A DNA stretch of 64,000 nt from Coprococcus phoceensis (GTDB lineage Bacteria > Bacillota > Clostridia > Lachnospirales > Lachnospiraceae), in the NCBI RefSeq assembly GCF_900104635.1, contig NZ_FNWC01000005.1:1-64000 (forward strand). Direction: 5' to 3'. The notes beneath the pieces are model-generated. The model was not told where the DNA came from. It made no database searches and worked only from the letters and a program-made list of their open reading frames with translations. Below, in pieces: positions 32,087 to 41,220 of this stretch; the stretch's first letter is position 1, and the number at the start of each line of letters is the position of its first letter. A program made the translations under genes and the position numbers.

Positions 32087-33197
32087 GTGGTCGAATTAGA
32101 TCAGTTTAAAAGTATATTAAACTCATATGAAGAACCATTGAAGGAAATGAGGGATTCACTTTGACCTGTCTGGAAAAGAAAAACAGGTAGAAGAGTTAGA
32201 ACGAAAGATAGAAGAACCGGGATTTTGGGAGAATACGGAAAATTCTCAGGTGGTCATGAAAGAACTGAAGAGTCTGAAAGATTTTTTGGAGAAAGTATCA
32301 CAGCTTACAACAAGTTATGAGGATATCGGTGTTTTGATTGAGATGGCATATGATGAGAATGATGAAAGTCTTGTGCCGGAGATTGAAAGTGAACTGACTG
32401 CATTTCAACAAGGATATGAGGAGATTCGTATTCAGACCTTGCTTTCCGGGGAATATGATAAAGACAATGCAATTGTGACACTGCATGCAGGAGCAGGCGG
32501 AACAGAGTCCTGTGACTGGGCGAATATGTTATACCGTATGTATACAAGATGGGCGGAGCGAAAAGGATTTTCCGTGGAAGTGCTGGACTTTTTGGACGGA
32601 GATGTAGCCGGCTTAAAGGCAGTTACTTTTCAGGTGAATGGAGAGAATGCCTACGGGTATCTCAAGTCGGAAAAAGGGGTACACCGTCTTGTGCGCATTT
32701 CGCCGTTTAATGCGGCTGGAAAACGACAGACATCGTTTGCATCTTGTGATGTTGTTCCGGATATTGAGGACGATATTGACATTGAACTCAATGACGATGA
32801 TCTGAAAATTGATACATACAGGGCAAGTGGTGCGGGAGGTCAGCATGTCAACAAGACATCTTCGGCAATCCGTATTACACATATTCCTACTGGAATTGTA
32901 GTGCAGTGCCAGAATGAGCGCTCGCAGCATAATAATAAAGAGAAGGCAATGCAGATGCTGAAGGCAAAGCTGTATCTGCTGAAAGAACAGGAACAGGCAG
33001 AAAAGGTGTCAGACATTCGTGGAGAGATAAAAGAAATTGGATTTGGCAATCAGATCCGCTCTTATGTCATGCAGCCATATACATTGGTGAAAGATCATCG
33101 GACGAATGTAGAAAGCGGAAATGTGTCGAGTGTGCTGGACGGAAACATTGATCTGTTTATGAACGCATACTTAAAAGCACAGAGCATGGAGGAGTAA
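32087..33197 (+). CDS. prfB: peptide chain release factor 2, programmed +1 frameshift
   Basis: Two frames make one protein of about 369 residues. The first (GTG 32087, MVELDQF...MRDSL) runs 25 codons to an in-frame TGA at 32162-32164; the second resumes at GAC 32163 (DLSGKEKQVEELERK). The site reads CTT-TGA-C at 32159-32165 with a GAGGG Shine-Dalgarno-like stretch just before, the classic RF2 slip site. When RF2 is scarce, ribosomes pause at TGA and shift. The GGQ motif lies in SGAGGQHVNK. RF2 reads UGA and UAA. Joined parts: 32087-32161 and 32163-33197. Confidence 0.95.
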
Positions 33198-33199
33198 TC

Positions 33200-33640
33200 A
33201 TGGATAAGACAAAATACTTTGTAGTCAAGAAAAAAGCGTTGCCGGAAGTCCTTATCAAAGTGGTGGAAGCAAAGAGACTGCTGGCGTCTGAGAGAGGATT
33301 GACGATACAGGAAGCAACAGATCAGATTGGAATTAGCAGGAGTTCTTTTTATAAATACAAAGACGATATTTTCCCGTTTCATGAAAATGAAAAAGGGCAG
33401 ACGATTACCTTGGTGGTGCAGATGGATGACACACCGGGGCTTCTTGCTGAAATTTTGAGAGATGTCGCAGAATACGGTGCGAATATACTGACTATACATC
33501 AGAGTATTCCACTGAACGGAGTGGCGACTTTGACTTTGAGTGTAGAGATTTTATCTACAACCGGAAATATATCCGATATGGTTGCGGAGATAGAGGAAAA
33601 TCAAGGTGTTCACTATTTGAAAATTGTAGGCAGGGAGTAA
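33200..33640 (+). CDS. ACT domain protein (UPF0735/PheB-like)
   Basis: A 146-residue protein. Residues about 30-60 look like a helix-turn-helix (LTIQEATDQIGISRSSFYKYK) and 68-146 form an ACT domain (TLVVQMDDTPGLLAEILRDV). ACT domains sense amino acids. It is 2 bp after prfB and 7 bp before hom, so amino-acid sensing for threonine or phenylalanine metabolism is plausible. Similar proteins are often labelled PheB without proof of chorismate mutase activity. Confidence 0.85.
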   Translation: MDKTKYFVVKKKALPEVLIKVVEAKRLLASERGLTIQEATDQIGISRSSFYKYKDDIFPFHENEKGQTITLVVQMDDTPGLLAEILRDVAEYGANILTIHQSIPLNGVATLTLSVEILSTTGNISDMVAEIEENQGVHYLKIVGRE

Positions 33641-33647
33641 GTACGAT

Positions 33648-34862
33648 ATGACAAAAATAGCAGTATTAGGATATGGAACAGTTGGATCCGGAGTTGTGGA
33701 AGTAATTCAGACAAACCGGGATTTAATCAATCAAAAAACAGGGGATTCTTTAGAAATTAAATATATTTTGGATTTGAAAGAATTTCCGGGAAGTCCTATA
33801 GAAAAATTGATTGTACATGATTTTGAAGAGATTGTAAATGATGAAGAGATCAAAGTCGTGGTAGAAGTGATGGGCGGAGTTGAACCGGCATATACCTTTG
33901 TAAAGAGAAGTCTTTTGGCGGGGAAAAATGTGGCGACCTCCAACAAAGCGCTTGTGGCAAAGCATGGTGCAGAGCTGCTTGCTATTGCAAAAGAAAAGAA
34001 TTTGAATTTCTTATTTGAGGCGAGTGTTGGCGGCGGTATTCCGATTATCCGTCCTTTGAATACGTCGCTTTCGGCGGATGATATTGAGGAGATTACCGGA
34101 ATTTTGAACGGTACGACCAACTATATGCTTAGTAAGATGTATCACGAAGATGCAGATTATGATGCAGTGTTGAAAGAAGCTCAGATGATGGGATATGCAG
34201 AGCGTGACCCGAGCGCAGACGTGGATGGTCACGATGCATGCAGAAAGATTGCAATTTTATCTTCTTTGATTTGTGGGAAACAAGTGGAGTTTGAGGACAT
34301 TTATACGGAGGGAATCACCGATATTACTTTGCAGGATATGCAGTATGCAAAGGCGATGGGAATGAAGATCAAGCTGCTTGCAACCTGCAGAAAGAACGGC
34401 GAAAGATTAGGAGCAGTCGTGGCACCTTGTCTTTTAGGGAAAAAACATCCGCTCTACAATGTAGAAGATGTATTTAATGCGATTTTTATAAAAGGAAATA
34501 TGCTTGGAGATGCAATGTTCTATGGAAGCGGAGCAGGAAAACTCCCGACGGCAAGCGCAGTTGTGGCTGATGTTATTGAAGCGGCAAAATATCCGAGACA
34601 GAGTATGATGACAGTCTGGTCAGAGGAAAAAATGGTTTTAGAAGACAAAAGTGAGCGAGAAAATCGTTTCTTTGTACGCATAAAGGGGACAGAGGCGTTA
34701 AAAGAAGAATTGGAACAGACTTTTGGCGAGATTACAGTTATAAAGCCTGAAGGCGTGGAAGGTGAATTTGGTTTCGTGACATCAGTTATGAAAGAGGGCG
34801 ATTTTGAAAGAGGTGCAGAAAAATATCCTCAGATTCAAAAAATGCTCCGGGTGAAAGAATAA
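33648..34862 (+). CDS. hom: homoserine dehydrogenase
   Basis: A 404-residue enzyme: NAD(P)-binding VLGYGTVGSGVVEVI (6-20), catalytic core ILNGTTNYMLSKM, GYAERDPSADVDGHDA, and a C-terminal ACT domain (about 340-404, FFVRIKGTEALKEEL) for threonine feedback. It reduces aspartate semialdehyde to homoserine. Confidence 0.96.
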   Translation: MTKIAVLGYGTVGSGVVEVIQTNRDLINQKTGDSLEIKYILDLKEFPGSPIEKLIVHDFEEIVNDEEIKVVVEVMGGVEPAYTFVKRSLLAGKNVATSNKALVAKHGAELLAIAKEKNLNFLFEASVGGGIPIIRPLNTSLSADDIEEITGILNGTTNYMLSKMYHEDADYDAVLKEAQMMGYAERDPSADVDGHDACRKIAILSSLICGKQVEFEDIYTEGITDITLQDMQYAKAMGMKIKLLATCRKNGERLGAVVAPCLLGKKHPLYNVEDVFNAIFIKGNMLGDAMFYGSGAGKLPTASAVVADVIEAAKYPRQSMMTVWSEEKMVLEDKSERENRFFVRIKGTEALKEELEQTFGEITVIKPEGVEGEFGFVTSVMKEGDFERGAEKYPQIQKMLRVKE

Positions 34863-34890
34863 AGTCAAAAGGGTAAGGAGGCGCAGTGGA

Positions 34891-36093
34891 ATGAAATATA
34901 TCATAGTCTTAGGAGATGGGATGGCGGATGAACCGATTGAAAAATTGTCGGGGAAGACACCGCTTGAAGCAGCAGATAAACCGACGATGGACAGACTTGC
35001 AAAAAAAGGTGAGGTAGGACTTGCCTATATGGTTCCGGAAGGAATGAGTCCGGGAAGTGATACAGCAAATCTGTCAGTACTTGGATATGATCCAAAGATT
35101 TATTATACAGGCCGCTCGCCGCTCGAGGCGCTCAGCATCGGGGTGGATATGAAAAAGACAGATGTGTCATTTCGGTGTAATCTGGTAACGCTTTCGGAAG
35201 AAGAAAGCTGTTATGAAGAAAAGAGAATGGTGGATCACAGCTCCAGCGAGATCAGTACTGAGGACGCGGCAGTTTTGATGGAAGCACTGAAGGAAGGGCT
35301 GAAAAGAGAAGGATATGAGTTCTATGTGGGAACGAGTTACCGTCACTTGCTTGTGTGGAAGGAAGGAAAAGTGATAGAGCTGACCCCGCCGCATGACATT
35401 TTGACGAAGAAAATCGGAGAGTATCTGCCGGAAAATGAAGTGTTCTGTGATATGATGAAGAAAAGTTATGAGATATTGTCTGCACATCCTCTGAATCAGA
35501 AAAGAAAAGAGCAGGGGCTCAATCCGGCGAATTCTGCATGGTTCTGGGGAGCAGGCACAAGGCCGAATCTGATGTCTTTTGAAGAAAAGACAGGAAAGAA
35601 AGGTGTTATGATCTCGGCGGTGGACCTGCTGAAAGGGCTTGCAGTTGGGTCTGAGATGGATAAGATTTTGGTGGAAGGAGCCAATGGAGGACTTCATACG
35701 AACTATGAAGGAAAGGCAAATGCAGCTGCGGATGCACTTTTGAATCATGGATATGATTTTGCTTATGTGCATGTGGAGGCACCGGATGAGATGGGACATC
35801 AAGGATTGTTGAATGAGAAAATAGAATCAATCGAGTATCTTGATAAGCGGGTGACACGGCTTATTGTAGAAGCCTTAGAAAAAGCGGGCGAAGATTATCG
35901 AATATTGGTTCTTCCGGATCATCCAACACCGATCCGAGTTCGGACACATACAAAAGATCCGGTTCCATATCTGCTTTATGACAGCAGAAAAGAATTGGGA
36001 AGTCAGGAAGAATATAGCGAAAAGACCGCAAAAGAAAGCGGAATTGTCTGGAAAGAAGGCTATCGTCTGATTGACTGCCTGTTAGAGATATAG
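34891..36093 (+). CDS. ApgM-type phosphoglycerate mutase family; probable homoserine kinase
   Basis: A 400-residue alkaline-phosphatase-superfamily protein of the archaeal (ApgM) type: YIIVLGDGMADEP holds the metal-binding Asp, SDTANLSVLGYDP the active Ser region, and VLPDHPTPIRVRTHT the C-terminal metal ligands. Some members are true cofactor-independent phosphoglycerate mutases. A subgroup found in threonine operons lacking thrB has been proposed as homoserine kinase (I recall TIGR02535). Here it is directly between hom and lysC with no thrB in view, which favours the kinase role. Activity cannot be settled from sequence alone. Confidence 0.75.
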   Translation: MKYIIVLGDGMADEPIEKLSGKTPLEAADKPTMDRLAKKGEVGLAYMVPEGMSPGSDTANLSVLGYDPKIYYTGRSPLEALSIGVDMKKTDVSFRCNLVTLSEEESCYEEKRMVDHSSSEISTEDAAVLMEALKEGLKREGYEFYVGTSYRHLLVWKEGKVIELTPPHDILTKKIGEYLPENEVFCDMMKKSYEILSAHPLNQKRKEQGLNPANSAWFWGAGTRPNLMSFEEKTGKKGVMISAVDLLKGLAVGSEMDKILVEGANGGLHTNYEGKANAAADALLNHGYDFAYVHVEAPDEMGHQGLLNEKIESIEYLDKRVTRLIVEALEKAGEDYRILVLPDHPTPIRVRTHTKDPVPYLLYDSRKELGSQEEYSEKTAKESGIVWKEGYRLIDCLLEI

Positions 36094-36102
36094 GAGGTAA
36101 CC

Positions 36103-37311
36103 ATGTTAATTGTAAAGAAATTCGGCGGAACATCCGTCGCAAATAAAGAGAGAATTTACAATGTTGCAAGACGCTGCATTGAAGATTATAAAAAAGGACA
36201 CAGTGTTGTAGTTGTTCTTTCGGCAATGGGAGATACGACAGATGATTTGCTTGCACTTGCAAATGATATCAATCCAAAGGCAAACAAGAGAGAACTGGAT
36301 ATGCTTTTGACAACAGGAGAGCAAGTGTCAGTTTCGCTCATGGCAATGGCTATGCATGCGATGGATGTGCCGGCAGTGTCATTGAATGCATTTCAGGTGG
36401 GGATGAACTGTACCTCCAGATACGGAAATGCCAGATTTAAGAGAATTGACACAGACCGTATCAATCATGAACTGGATTCCAGAAAGATCGTAATTGTGAC
36501 AGGCTTTCAGGGAATTACGAAATACGATGATTACGCCACACTTGGACGAGGTGGTTCTGATACGACAGCGGTAGCACTTGCGGCAGTATTGCACGCAGAT
36601 TTGTGCGAGATTTATACAGATGTAGATGGTGTCTATACGGCAGATCCTAGAATTGTTCCGAATGCAAGAAAACTCCCAGAGATCACATATGATGAGATGC
36701 TGGAACTTGCAACGGCAGGTGCAAAAGTTCTGCACAATCGTTCCGTGGAGATGGCGAAAAAATACAGTGTTCCGATGGTTGTGCGTTCAAGTTTGAATGA
36801 ATCAGAAGGAACGATTGTCAAGGAGGTAGTAAAAATGGAGAAAATGTTAATTACCGGTGTGGCTGCGGATAAGAATACAGCCAGAATTTCAGTGATTGGA
36901 GTGGAAGACAGACCGGGTATTGCGTTTAAAATATTCAACAAACTTGCGAAAAATAATATTAATGTAGATATTATCCTTCAGTCCGTAGGACGTGACGGAA
37001 CAAAGGATATTTCATTTACAGTTTCGCAGGATGACCTGAAAGATGCACTTACTATACTGGAAGAGAACAAAGAACCTTTGACGATTAAGAATATTACACA
37101 CAATGAAGGTGTGGCAAAAGTTTCAATCGTGGGTGCTGGAATGATGACAAATCCGGGAGTTGCATCCAAATTGTTTGAGGCATTGTTTAATTACGGAATC
37201 AATATTAATATGATTTCCACATCTGAGATTCGAATCACAGTGTTGGTAGAGGAGTCAGAGATTGACAAAGCGGTGCGTGCGATTCACGAGAAATTTGATC
37301 TTGCAGAATAA
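36103..37311 (+). CDS. lysC: aspartate kinase
   Basis: A 402-residue protein with the kinase motif KFGGTSVANKERI (5-17), TGFQGI, TLGRGGSDTTAV and two C-terminal ACT domains (about 260-402). It phosphorylates aspartate at the head of lysine, threonine and methionine synthesis. ATG 36103 follows TAGGAGG, 9 bp after the previous stop, so it is the last gene of the secA-lysC run. Confidence 0.96.
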   Translation: MLIVKKFGGTSVANKERIYNVARRCIEDYKKGHSVVVVLSAMGDTTDDLLALANDINPKANKRELDMLLTTGEQVSVSLMAMAMHAMDVPAVSLNAFQVGMNCTSRYGNARFKRIDTDRINHELDSRKIVIVTGFQGITKYDDYATLGRGGSDTTAVALAAVLHADLCEIYTDVDGVYTADPRIVPNARKLPEITYDEMLELATAGAKVLHNRSVEMAKKYSVPMVVRSSLNESEGTIVKEVVKMEKMLITGVAADKNTARISVIGVEDRPGIAFKIFNKLAKNNINVDIILQSVGRDGTKDISFTVSQDDLKDALTILEENKEPLTIKNITHNEGVAKVSIVGAGMMTNPGVASKLFEALFNYGININMISTSEIRITVLVEESEIDKAVRAIHEKFDLAE

Positions 37312-37321
37312 AATATGTAAA

Positions 37322-37350
37322 GCAAAGGGCGGAAGAATTTCCGTCCTTTA
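37322..37350. terminator. bidirectional terminator, lysC / CYTH
   Basis: Stem AAAGGGCGGA / TCCGTCCTTT-like (one G-T pair) with a short loop, overlapping the stop of the converging CYTH gene. Confidence 0.75.
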
Positions 37351-37797
37351 TTTGTGCTGAAGTTGACTTAAAAAACTGTTGTGGTAAAGAGGTGAGAAAG
37401 TGACATCTTCGATGAACCAGTCCGGTGGGGTGAATGCATTCGCTTCCTGCTCGGTAGGAAATTCTACCTCGGCGAGAACAAGCGGTGCAAGATCGCCCTC
37501 AAAAATGTCTAATTCAATGGTGTATATGCCATAGGGGATGCAGTAGCGCTTTTTGGTGATCAGTCTGCCGTCGATTTTAGTGCGCAGATGTTCATAGGAT
37601 TCCTTTGTGAGTGGAAGATTGTGTTCTTCACGAACCATAAGTCCTTTAGATTTGTAGGTTAACTCATACTTGTCATCGTCTTTTCGCACACGCACGACAG
37701 GAGATGTGGATAAATATCCCTGTTCGAGCTGACGATGGGGATATTGTTCGAGATGCTCCGGCAGGGAGCTGATTAAATATTTGCGTTCAATTTCCAT
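37348..37797 (-). CDS. CYTH domain phosphatase-like protein
   Basis: A 149-residue triphosphate-tunnel protein. It opens with the ExExK signature (MEIERKYLI), followed by regularly spaced basic and acidic residues (VVRVRKDD, YELTYKSKG, TIELDIFEG, LAEVEFPT) that line the tunnel. CYTH proteins hydrolyse inorganic tripolyphosphate or thiamine triphosphate, or act as adenylate cyclases. A phosphohydrolase role is most likely; the substrate is not known. Confidence 0.88.
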   Translation of the reverse strand: MEIERKYLISSLPEHLEQYPHRQLEQGYLSTSPVVRVRKDDDKYELTYKSKGLMVREEHNLPLTKESYEHLRTKIDGRLITKKRYCIPYGIYTIELDIFEGDLAPLVLAEVEFPTEQEANAFTPPDWFIEDVTFSPLYHNSFLSQLQHK

Positions 37798-37913
37798 AAT
37801 AGATACCTCCAGATGCTTTTATAGTAATACAGGTCAAGGGAAATGTAAACGGATTTGCTTTTTTTTCATAAGTTTGTTAAAATGCAAGTGAAATTTGGAA
37901 AAGGAGGGAAACT

Positions 37914-38471
37914 ATGGAAAAAAAGGTTTGCGTATTTTTGGCAGATGGGTTTGAAGAGATTGAAGGACTGACTGTTGTGGATCTGCTAAGAAGAGCAGGA
38001 ATTTTTGTGACAACAGTATCGATTACAGGTAAATTGCAGATTCGCGGTTCACATGATATTTGTGTTCAGGCAGATAAATTATTTGAAGAAATGGATTATG
38101 AGGAGCAGGACATGGTTGTGCTGCCGGGCGGAATGCCTGGAACGATTCATTTGGAAGAACACGAAGGCGTGAAAAATGTATTGGAAAAATACTATGAAGA
38201 GAAAAAATATATTGCGGCAATCTGTGCGGCGCCGAGTATTTTCGGAAAGATGGGCTTTTTAAAAGAAAGAAAGGCGACTTCTTATCCGAGCAAAGAGGCG
38301 GAGCTTTTCGGAGCAGAGGTAGTGAAAGATTCTGTTGTTGTGTCTGATTTTATCATTACAAGCAGAGGTCTGGGGACAGCGATTGATTTTTCACTTGCGC
38401 TGATCGGGCTTCTTTTGAACAAGGAAAAGGCGGAGGAGATCAAAGACTCTGTCATCTATCAATGTAAATAG
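37914..38471 (+). CDS. DJ-1/PfpI family protein
   Basis: A 185-residue flavodoxin-like protein of the DJ-1 branch: Glu15/17 in GFEEIEG and the reactive Cys104 in the nucleophile elbow AICAAPSIFG. DJ-1 proteins act on methylglyoxal (glyoxalase III) or protect against oxidation. It is 8 bp before a membrane-anchored protein. Confidence 0.88.
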   Translation: MEKKVCVFLADGFEEIEGLTVVDLLRRAGIFVTTVSITGKLQIRGSHDICVQADKLFEEMDYEEQDMVVLPGGMPGTIHLEEHEGVKNVLEKYYEEKKYIAAICAAPSIFGKMGFLKERKATSYPSKEAELFGAEVVKDSVVVSDFIITSRGLGTAIDFSLALIGLLLNKEKAEEIKDSVIYQCK

Positions 38472-38479
38472 GAGGAACT

Positions 38480-39157
38480 ATGAAATCAAAAAAAGGGACA
38501 GTAGCTGCGATTGCAGTGATCATTGTACTGGTAGGAATTGTATGCATAGGACTGCTCAGAGATTTTGATGCACAGGGATATGTCCGCGCGATTCTGAACC
38601 AGAGGTTTTTGGGAGATGTCACCGAGGCGGAAGAGATTCTGGAGGATACGTCAAAGAAGGAATTGCTGAAACAGTATGATGAAGGCATTGAAAGTTTTGT
38701 TTCGGATTACATCACAAATGGTGTGGAGATAGATTCGGAACTTGAGAAGAAGTTTGTAGATCTGTGCAAAGAGATTTTCGGCGCTATGAAATATCAGGTA
38801 AATGAAGCGGAGAAGATCAGCCGCAAGGAATATGATGTCAGTGTGGAATTTCAGCCGTCGGATGTATTTTTACAGTTTATCACATCAATTCAGACAGAGT
38901 CGGAAAATCTGAAACAAAAGGCGGAGAACGGGGAATATCAGGGGACAAAAGAAGAGATTAATGCCCAGATGCAAAGCGAATTTCTGAACCGTTCTTATGA
39001 ACTTTTAGAAACTGCATATCAAAATATGCAGTACGGTGAGACAGAGACAATTGTGTTTAAAGTCAAAAGCAATGACAAAAATGTGTTTTCAATGAAGGAG
39101 GATGAGATTTCCTCATTTATTACGAAAATACTGCGTTTAGATGAAATTCAAGGCTAG
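38480..39157 (+). CDS. membrane-anchored protein of unknown function
   Basis: A 225-residue protein with a short basic start, one membrane helix (8-26) and an outside domain rich in Glu, Lys and Gln, mostly helical (about 30-200). No cysteine-based lipobox is present, so it is probably a bitopic anchor. I do not recognise a function. It is co-transcribed with the DJ-1 gene and precedes the tig promoter. Confidence 0.7.
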   Translation: MKSKKGTVAAIAVIIVLVGIVCIGLLRDFDAQGYVRAILNQRFLGDVTEAEEILEDTSKKELLKQYDEGIESFVSDYITNGVEIDSELEKKFVDLCKEIFGAMKYQVNEAEKISRKEYDVSVEFQPSDVFLQFITSIQTESENLKQKAENGEYQGTKEEINAQMQSEFLNRSYELLETAYQNMQYGETETIVFKVKSNDKNVFSMKEDEISSFITKILRLDEIQG

Positions 39158-39174
39158 TAATTTAGAAAGTATTG

Positions 39175-39183
39175 TGATATAAT
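39175..39183 (+). promoter_or_regulatory. extended -10 promoter for tig operon
   Basis: TGATATAAT (TG-N-TATAAT) about 65 nt before the tig start; a 5' untranslated leader of about 60 nt follows. Confidence 0.55.
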
Positions 39184-39247
39184 CTTGGAATGAGCGTTAG
39201 TGTAGATAAGTCTGGGGACTTCTCACATATATAAGGAGGAAATAGTA

Positions 39248-40534
39248 ATGAGTTTACAAGTAGAAAACATGGAAAAAAATATGGCGAAACTTACAATCGA
39301 AGTTTCCGCTGAAGAATTAGAAAAAGCAATTCAGGGTGCGTACTTAAAACAGAGAAATAAAATCAGCGTGCCTGGATTCCGTAAAGGGAAAGTACCACGT
39401 CAGATGATCGAAAAAATGTACGGTGTAGGAATCTTTTATGAAGATGCAGCGAATGCGTTAATTCCAACAGCATACGGAAAAGCATATGACGAATGTGAAT
39501 TAGATATCGTTTCACAGCCAAAAGTAGAAGTAGTACAGTTAGAAAAAGGAAAACCATTTATCTTCACAGCAGAAGTTGCTGTAAAACCAGAAGTAACTTT
39601 AGGAGAATACAAAGGACTTTCTGTAGATAAAGTTTCTAACAGAGTAACAGCAAAAGAGATCGACGCGAAATTAGAAGAAGAACAGAAGAAGAATGCAAGA
39701 ACAGTTGTAGTGGAAGACCGTGCAGTACAGGACGGAGATGAAGTAGTATTAGACTTCGAAGGATTTGTTGACGGTGTTGCATTTGAAGGTGGAAAAGGTG
39801 AGAACTATCCATTGACAATCGGTTCAGGATCTTTCATTCCGGGATTTGAAGAACAATTAATCGGCGCTGAAGCAGAAAAAGAAGTAGAAGTGAATGTGAC
39901 ATTCCCAGAAGAATATCATTCAGAAGATTTAGCAGGAAAAGCTGCAGTGTTCAAATGTACAGTACATGAGATCAAAGCAAAAGAACTTCCTGAATTAGAT
40001 GATGAATTTGCAGCAGAAGTATCTGAATTTGATACATTAGATGCTTACAAAGCAGATATCAAAGCAAAAATCAAAGAACAGAAGATTGCAGACGGTAATA
40101 GAAAGAAAGAAGACCAGGCAGTAGAAAAAGCTGTTGCAAACGCAACAATGGAGATTCCAGAGGCAATGATCGATACACAGGTAAATCAGATGGCTCAGGA
40201 TTTCGCACAGAGAATTCAGCAGCAGGGACTTTCTATGGAACAGTACTTCCAGTTCACAGGAATGACAGCTGAGAGCATGATGGAAGAATTAAGACCACAG
40301 GCTGTAAAACGTATTGAGACAAGACTTGTACTTGAAGCAATTGCAAAAGCTGAAAATATCGAGATTACAGATGAAAGAATCGATGAAGAATTAGCGAAGA
40401 TGGCAGAAGCTTACAAGATGGAAGTAGAAAAATTAAAAGAATTCATGGGAGAAAATGAAAAAGAACAGATGAAGATGGATTTAGCTGTTCAAGATGCTGT
40501 GACATTCTTAGTAGATAATGCTGTAGAAGAATAA
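39248..40534 (+). CDS. tig: trigger factor
   Basis: A 428-residue ribosome-bound chaperone. The N-terminal domain holds the ribosome-docking signature VPGFRKGKVPR (about 43-53), the middle FKBP-type prolyl isomerase domain (about 160-245, QDGDEVVLDFEGFVDG), and a helical C-terminal domain. ATG 39248 follows AAGGAGGAAA. It heads tig-clpP-clpX-lon-engB, a common Clostridia order. Confidence 0.97.
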   Translation: MSLQVENMEKNMAKLTIEVSAEELEKAIQGAYLKQRNKISVPGFRKGKVPRQMIEKMYGVGIFYEDAANALIPTAYGKAYDECELDIVSQPKVEVVQLEKGKPFIFTAEVAVKPEVTLGEYKGLSVDKVSNRVTAKEIDAKLEEEQKKNARTVVVEDRAVQDGDEVVLDFEGFVDGVAFEGGKGENYPLTIGSGSFIPGFEEQLIGAEAEKEVEVNVTFPEEYHSEDLAGKAAVFKCTVHEIKAKELPELDDEFAAEVSEFDTLDAYKADIKAKIKEQKIADGNRKKEDQAVEKAVANATMEIPEAMIDTQVNQMAQDFAQRIQQQGLSMEQYFQFTGMTAESMMEELRPQAVKRIETRLVLEAIAKAENIEITDERIDEELAKMAEAYKMEVEKLKEFMGENEKEQMKMDLAVQDAVTFLVDNAVEE

Positions 40535-40563
40535 AAACATTATATTTTTAAGGAGGCATATAC

Positions 40564-41145
40564 ATGAGCGTAATACCTTATGTCATTGAGCAGACAAGCC
40601 GCGGCGAGCGTTCATATGACATTTATTCAAGATTACTGAAGGAAAGAATTATCTTTTTGGGGGAAGAGGTAACTGATGCATCAGCAAGTGTAATTATTGC
40701 CCAGCTGCTATTTTTAGAAGGTGAAGATCCGGAGAAAGATATTCATCTTTATATCAACAGCCCAGGCGGTTCCGTATCAGCAGGTTTGGCTATTTATGAT
40801 ACAATGCAGTATATCAAATGTGACGTATCCACAATTTGTATTGGTATGGCTGCAAGTATGGGATCATTCTTATTGTCAGGCGGAAAGAAAGGGAAAAGAT
40901 ATGCCCTTCCGAATGCAGAGATTATGATTCACCAGCCATTAGGCGGAGCACAGGGACAAGCGACAGAGATTCAGATTGCAGCAGAACATATTTTAAAGAC
41001 AAGACAGAAGTTGAACACGATTTTGGCAGAAAATACAGGACAGAGTCTTGAGAAGATTCAGGCAGACACAGAACGTGATAACTTTATGTCAGCACAAGAA
41101 GCAAAAGAATACGGACTGGTAGACGAAGTGATTGCCAGCCATTAA
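40564..41145 (+). CDS. clpP: ATP-dependent Clp protease proteolytic subunit
   Basis: A 193-residue serine peptidase of standard length. Catalytic Ser in [12 protein letters not shown], His in IMIHQPLGG and Asp near residue 170 (TERDNFMS) are present. It forms a 14-mer chamber fed by ClpX, encoded next. Confidence 0.97.
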   Translation: MSVIPYVIEQTSRGERSYDIYSRLLKERIIFLGEEVTDASASVIIAQLLFLEGEDPEKDIHLYINSPGGSVSAGLAIYDTMQYIKCDVSTICIGMAASMGSFLLSGGKKGKRYALPNAEIMIHQPLGGAQGQATEIQIAAEHILKTRQKLNTILAENTGQSLEKIQADTERDNFMSAQEAKEYGLVDEVIASH

Positions 41146-41152
41146 TGTAACT

Positions 41153-41188
41153 GGAAAAGGGGATGCTTAATTTGGGCACCCCCTTTCC
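41153..41188 (+). repeat. GC-rich hairpin between clpP and clpX
   Basis: GGAAAAGGGGATGC (41153-41166) pairs imperfectly with GCACCCCCTTTCC (41176-41188). There is no T run after it, so it is not a standard terminator. It may stabilise or separate parts of the clpP-clpX message. Confidence 0.5.
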
Positions 41189-41220
41189 ATCGTATGAAAG
41201 TGGAGAGACGAGGTGAGAGT

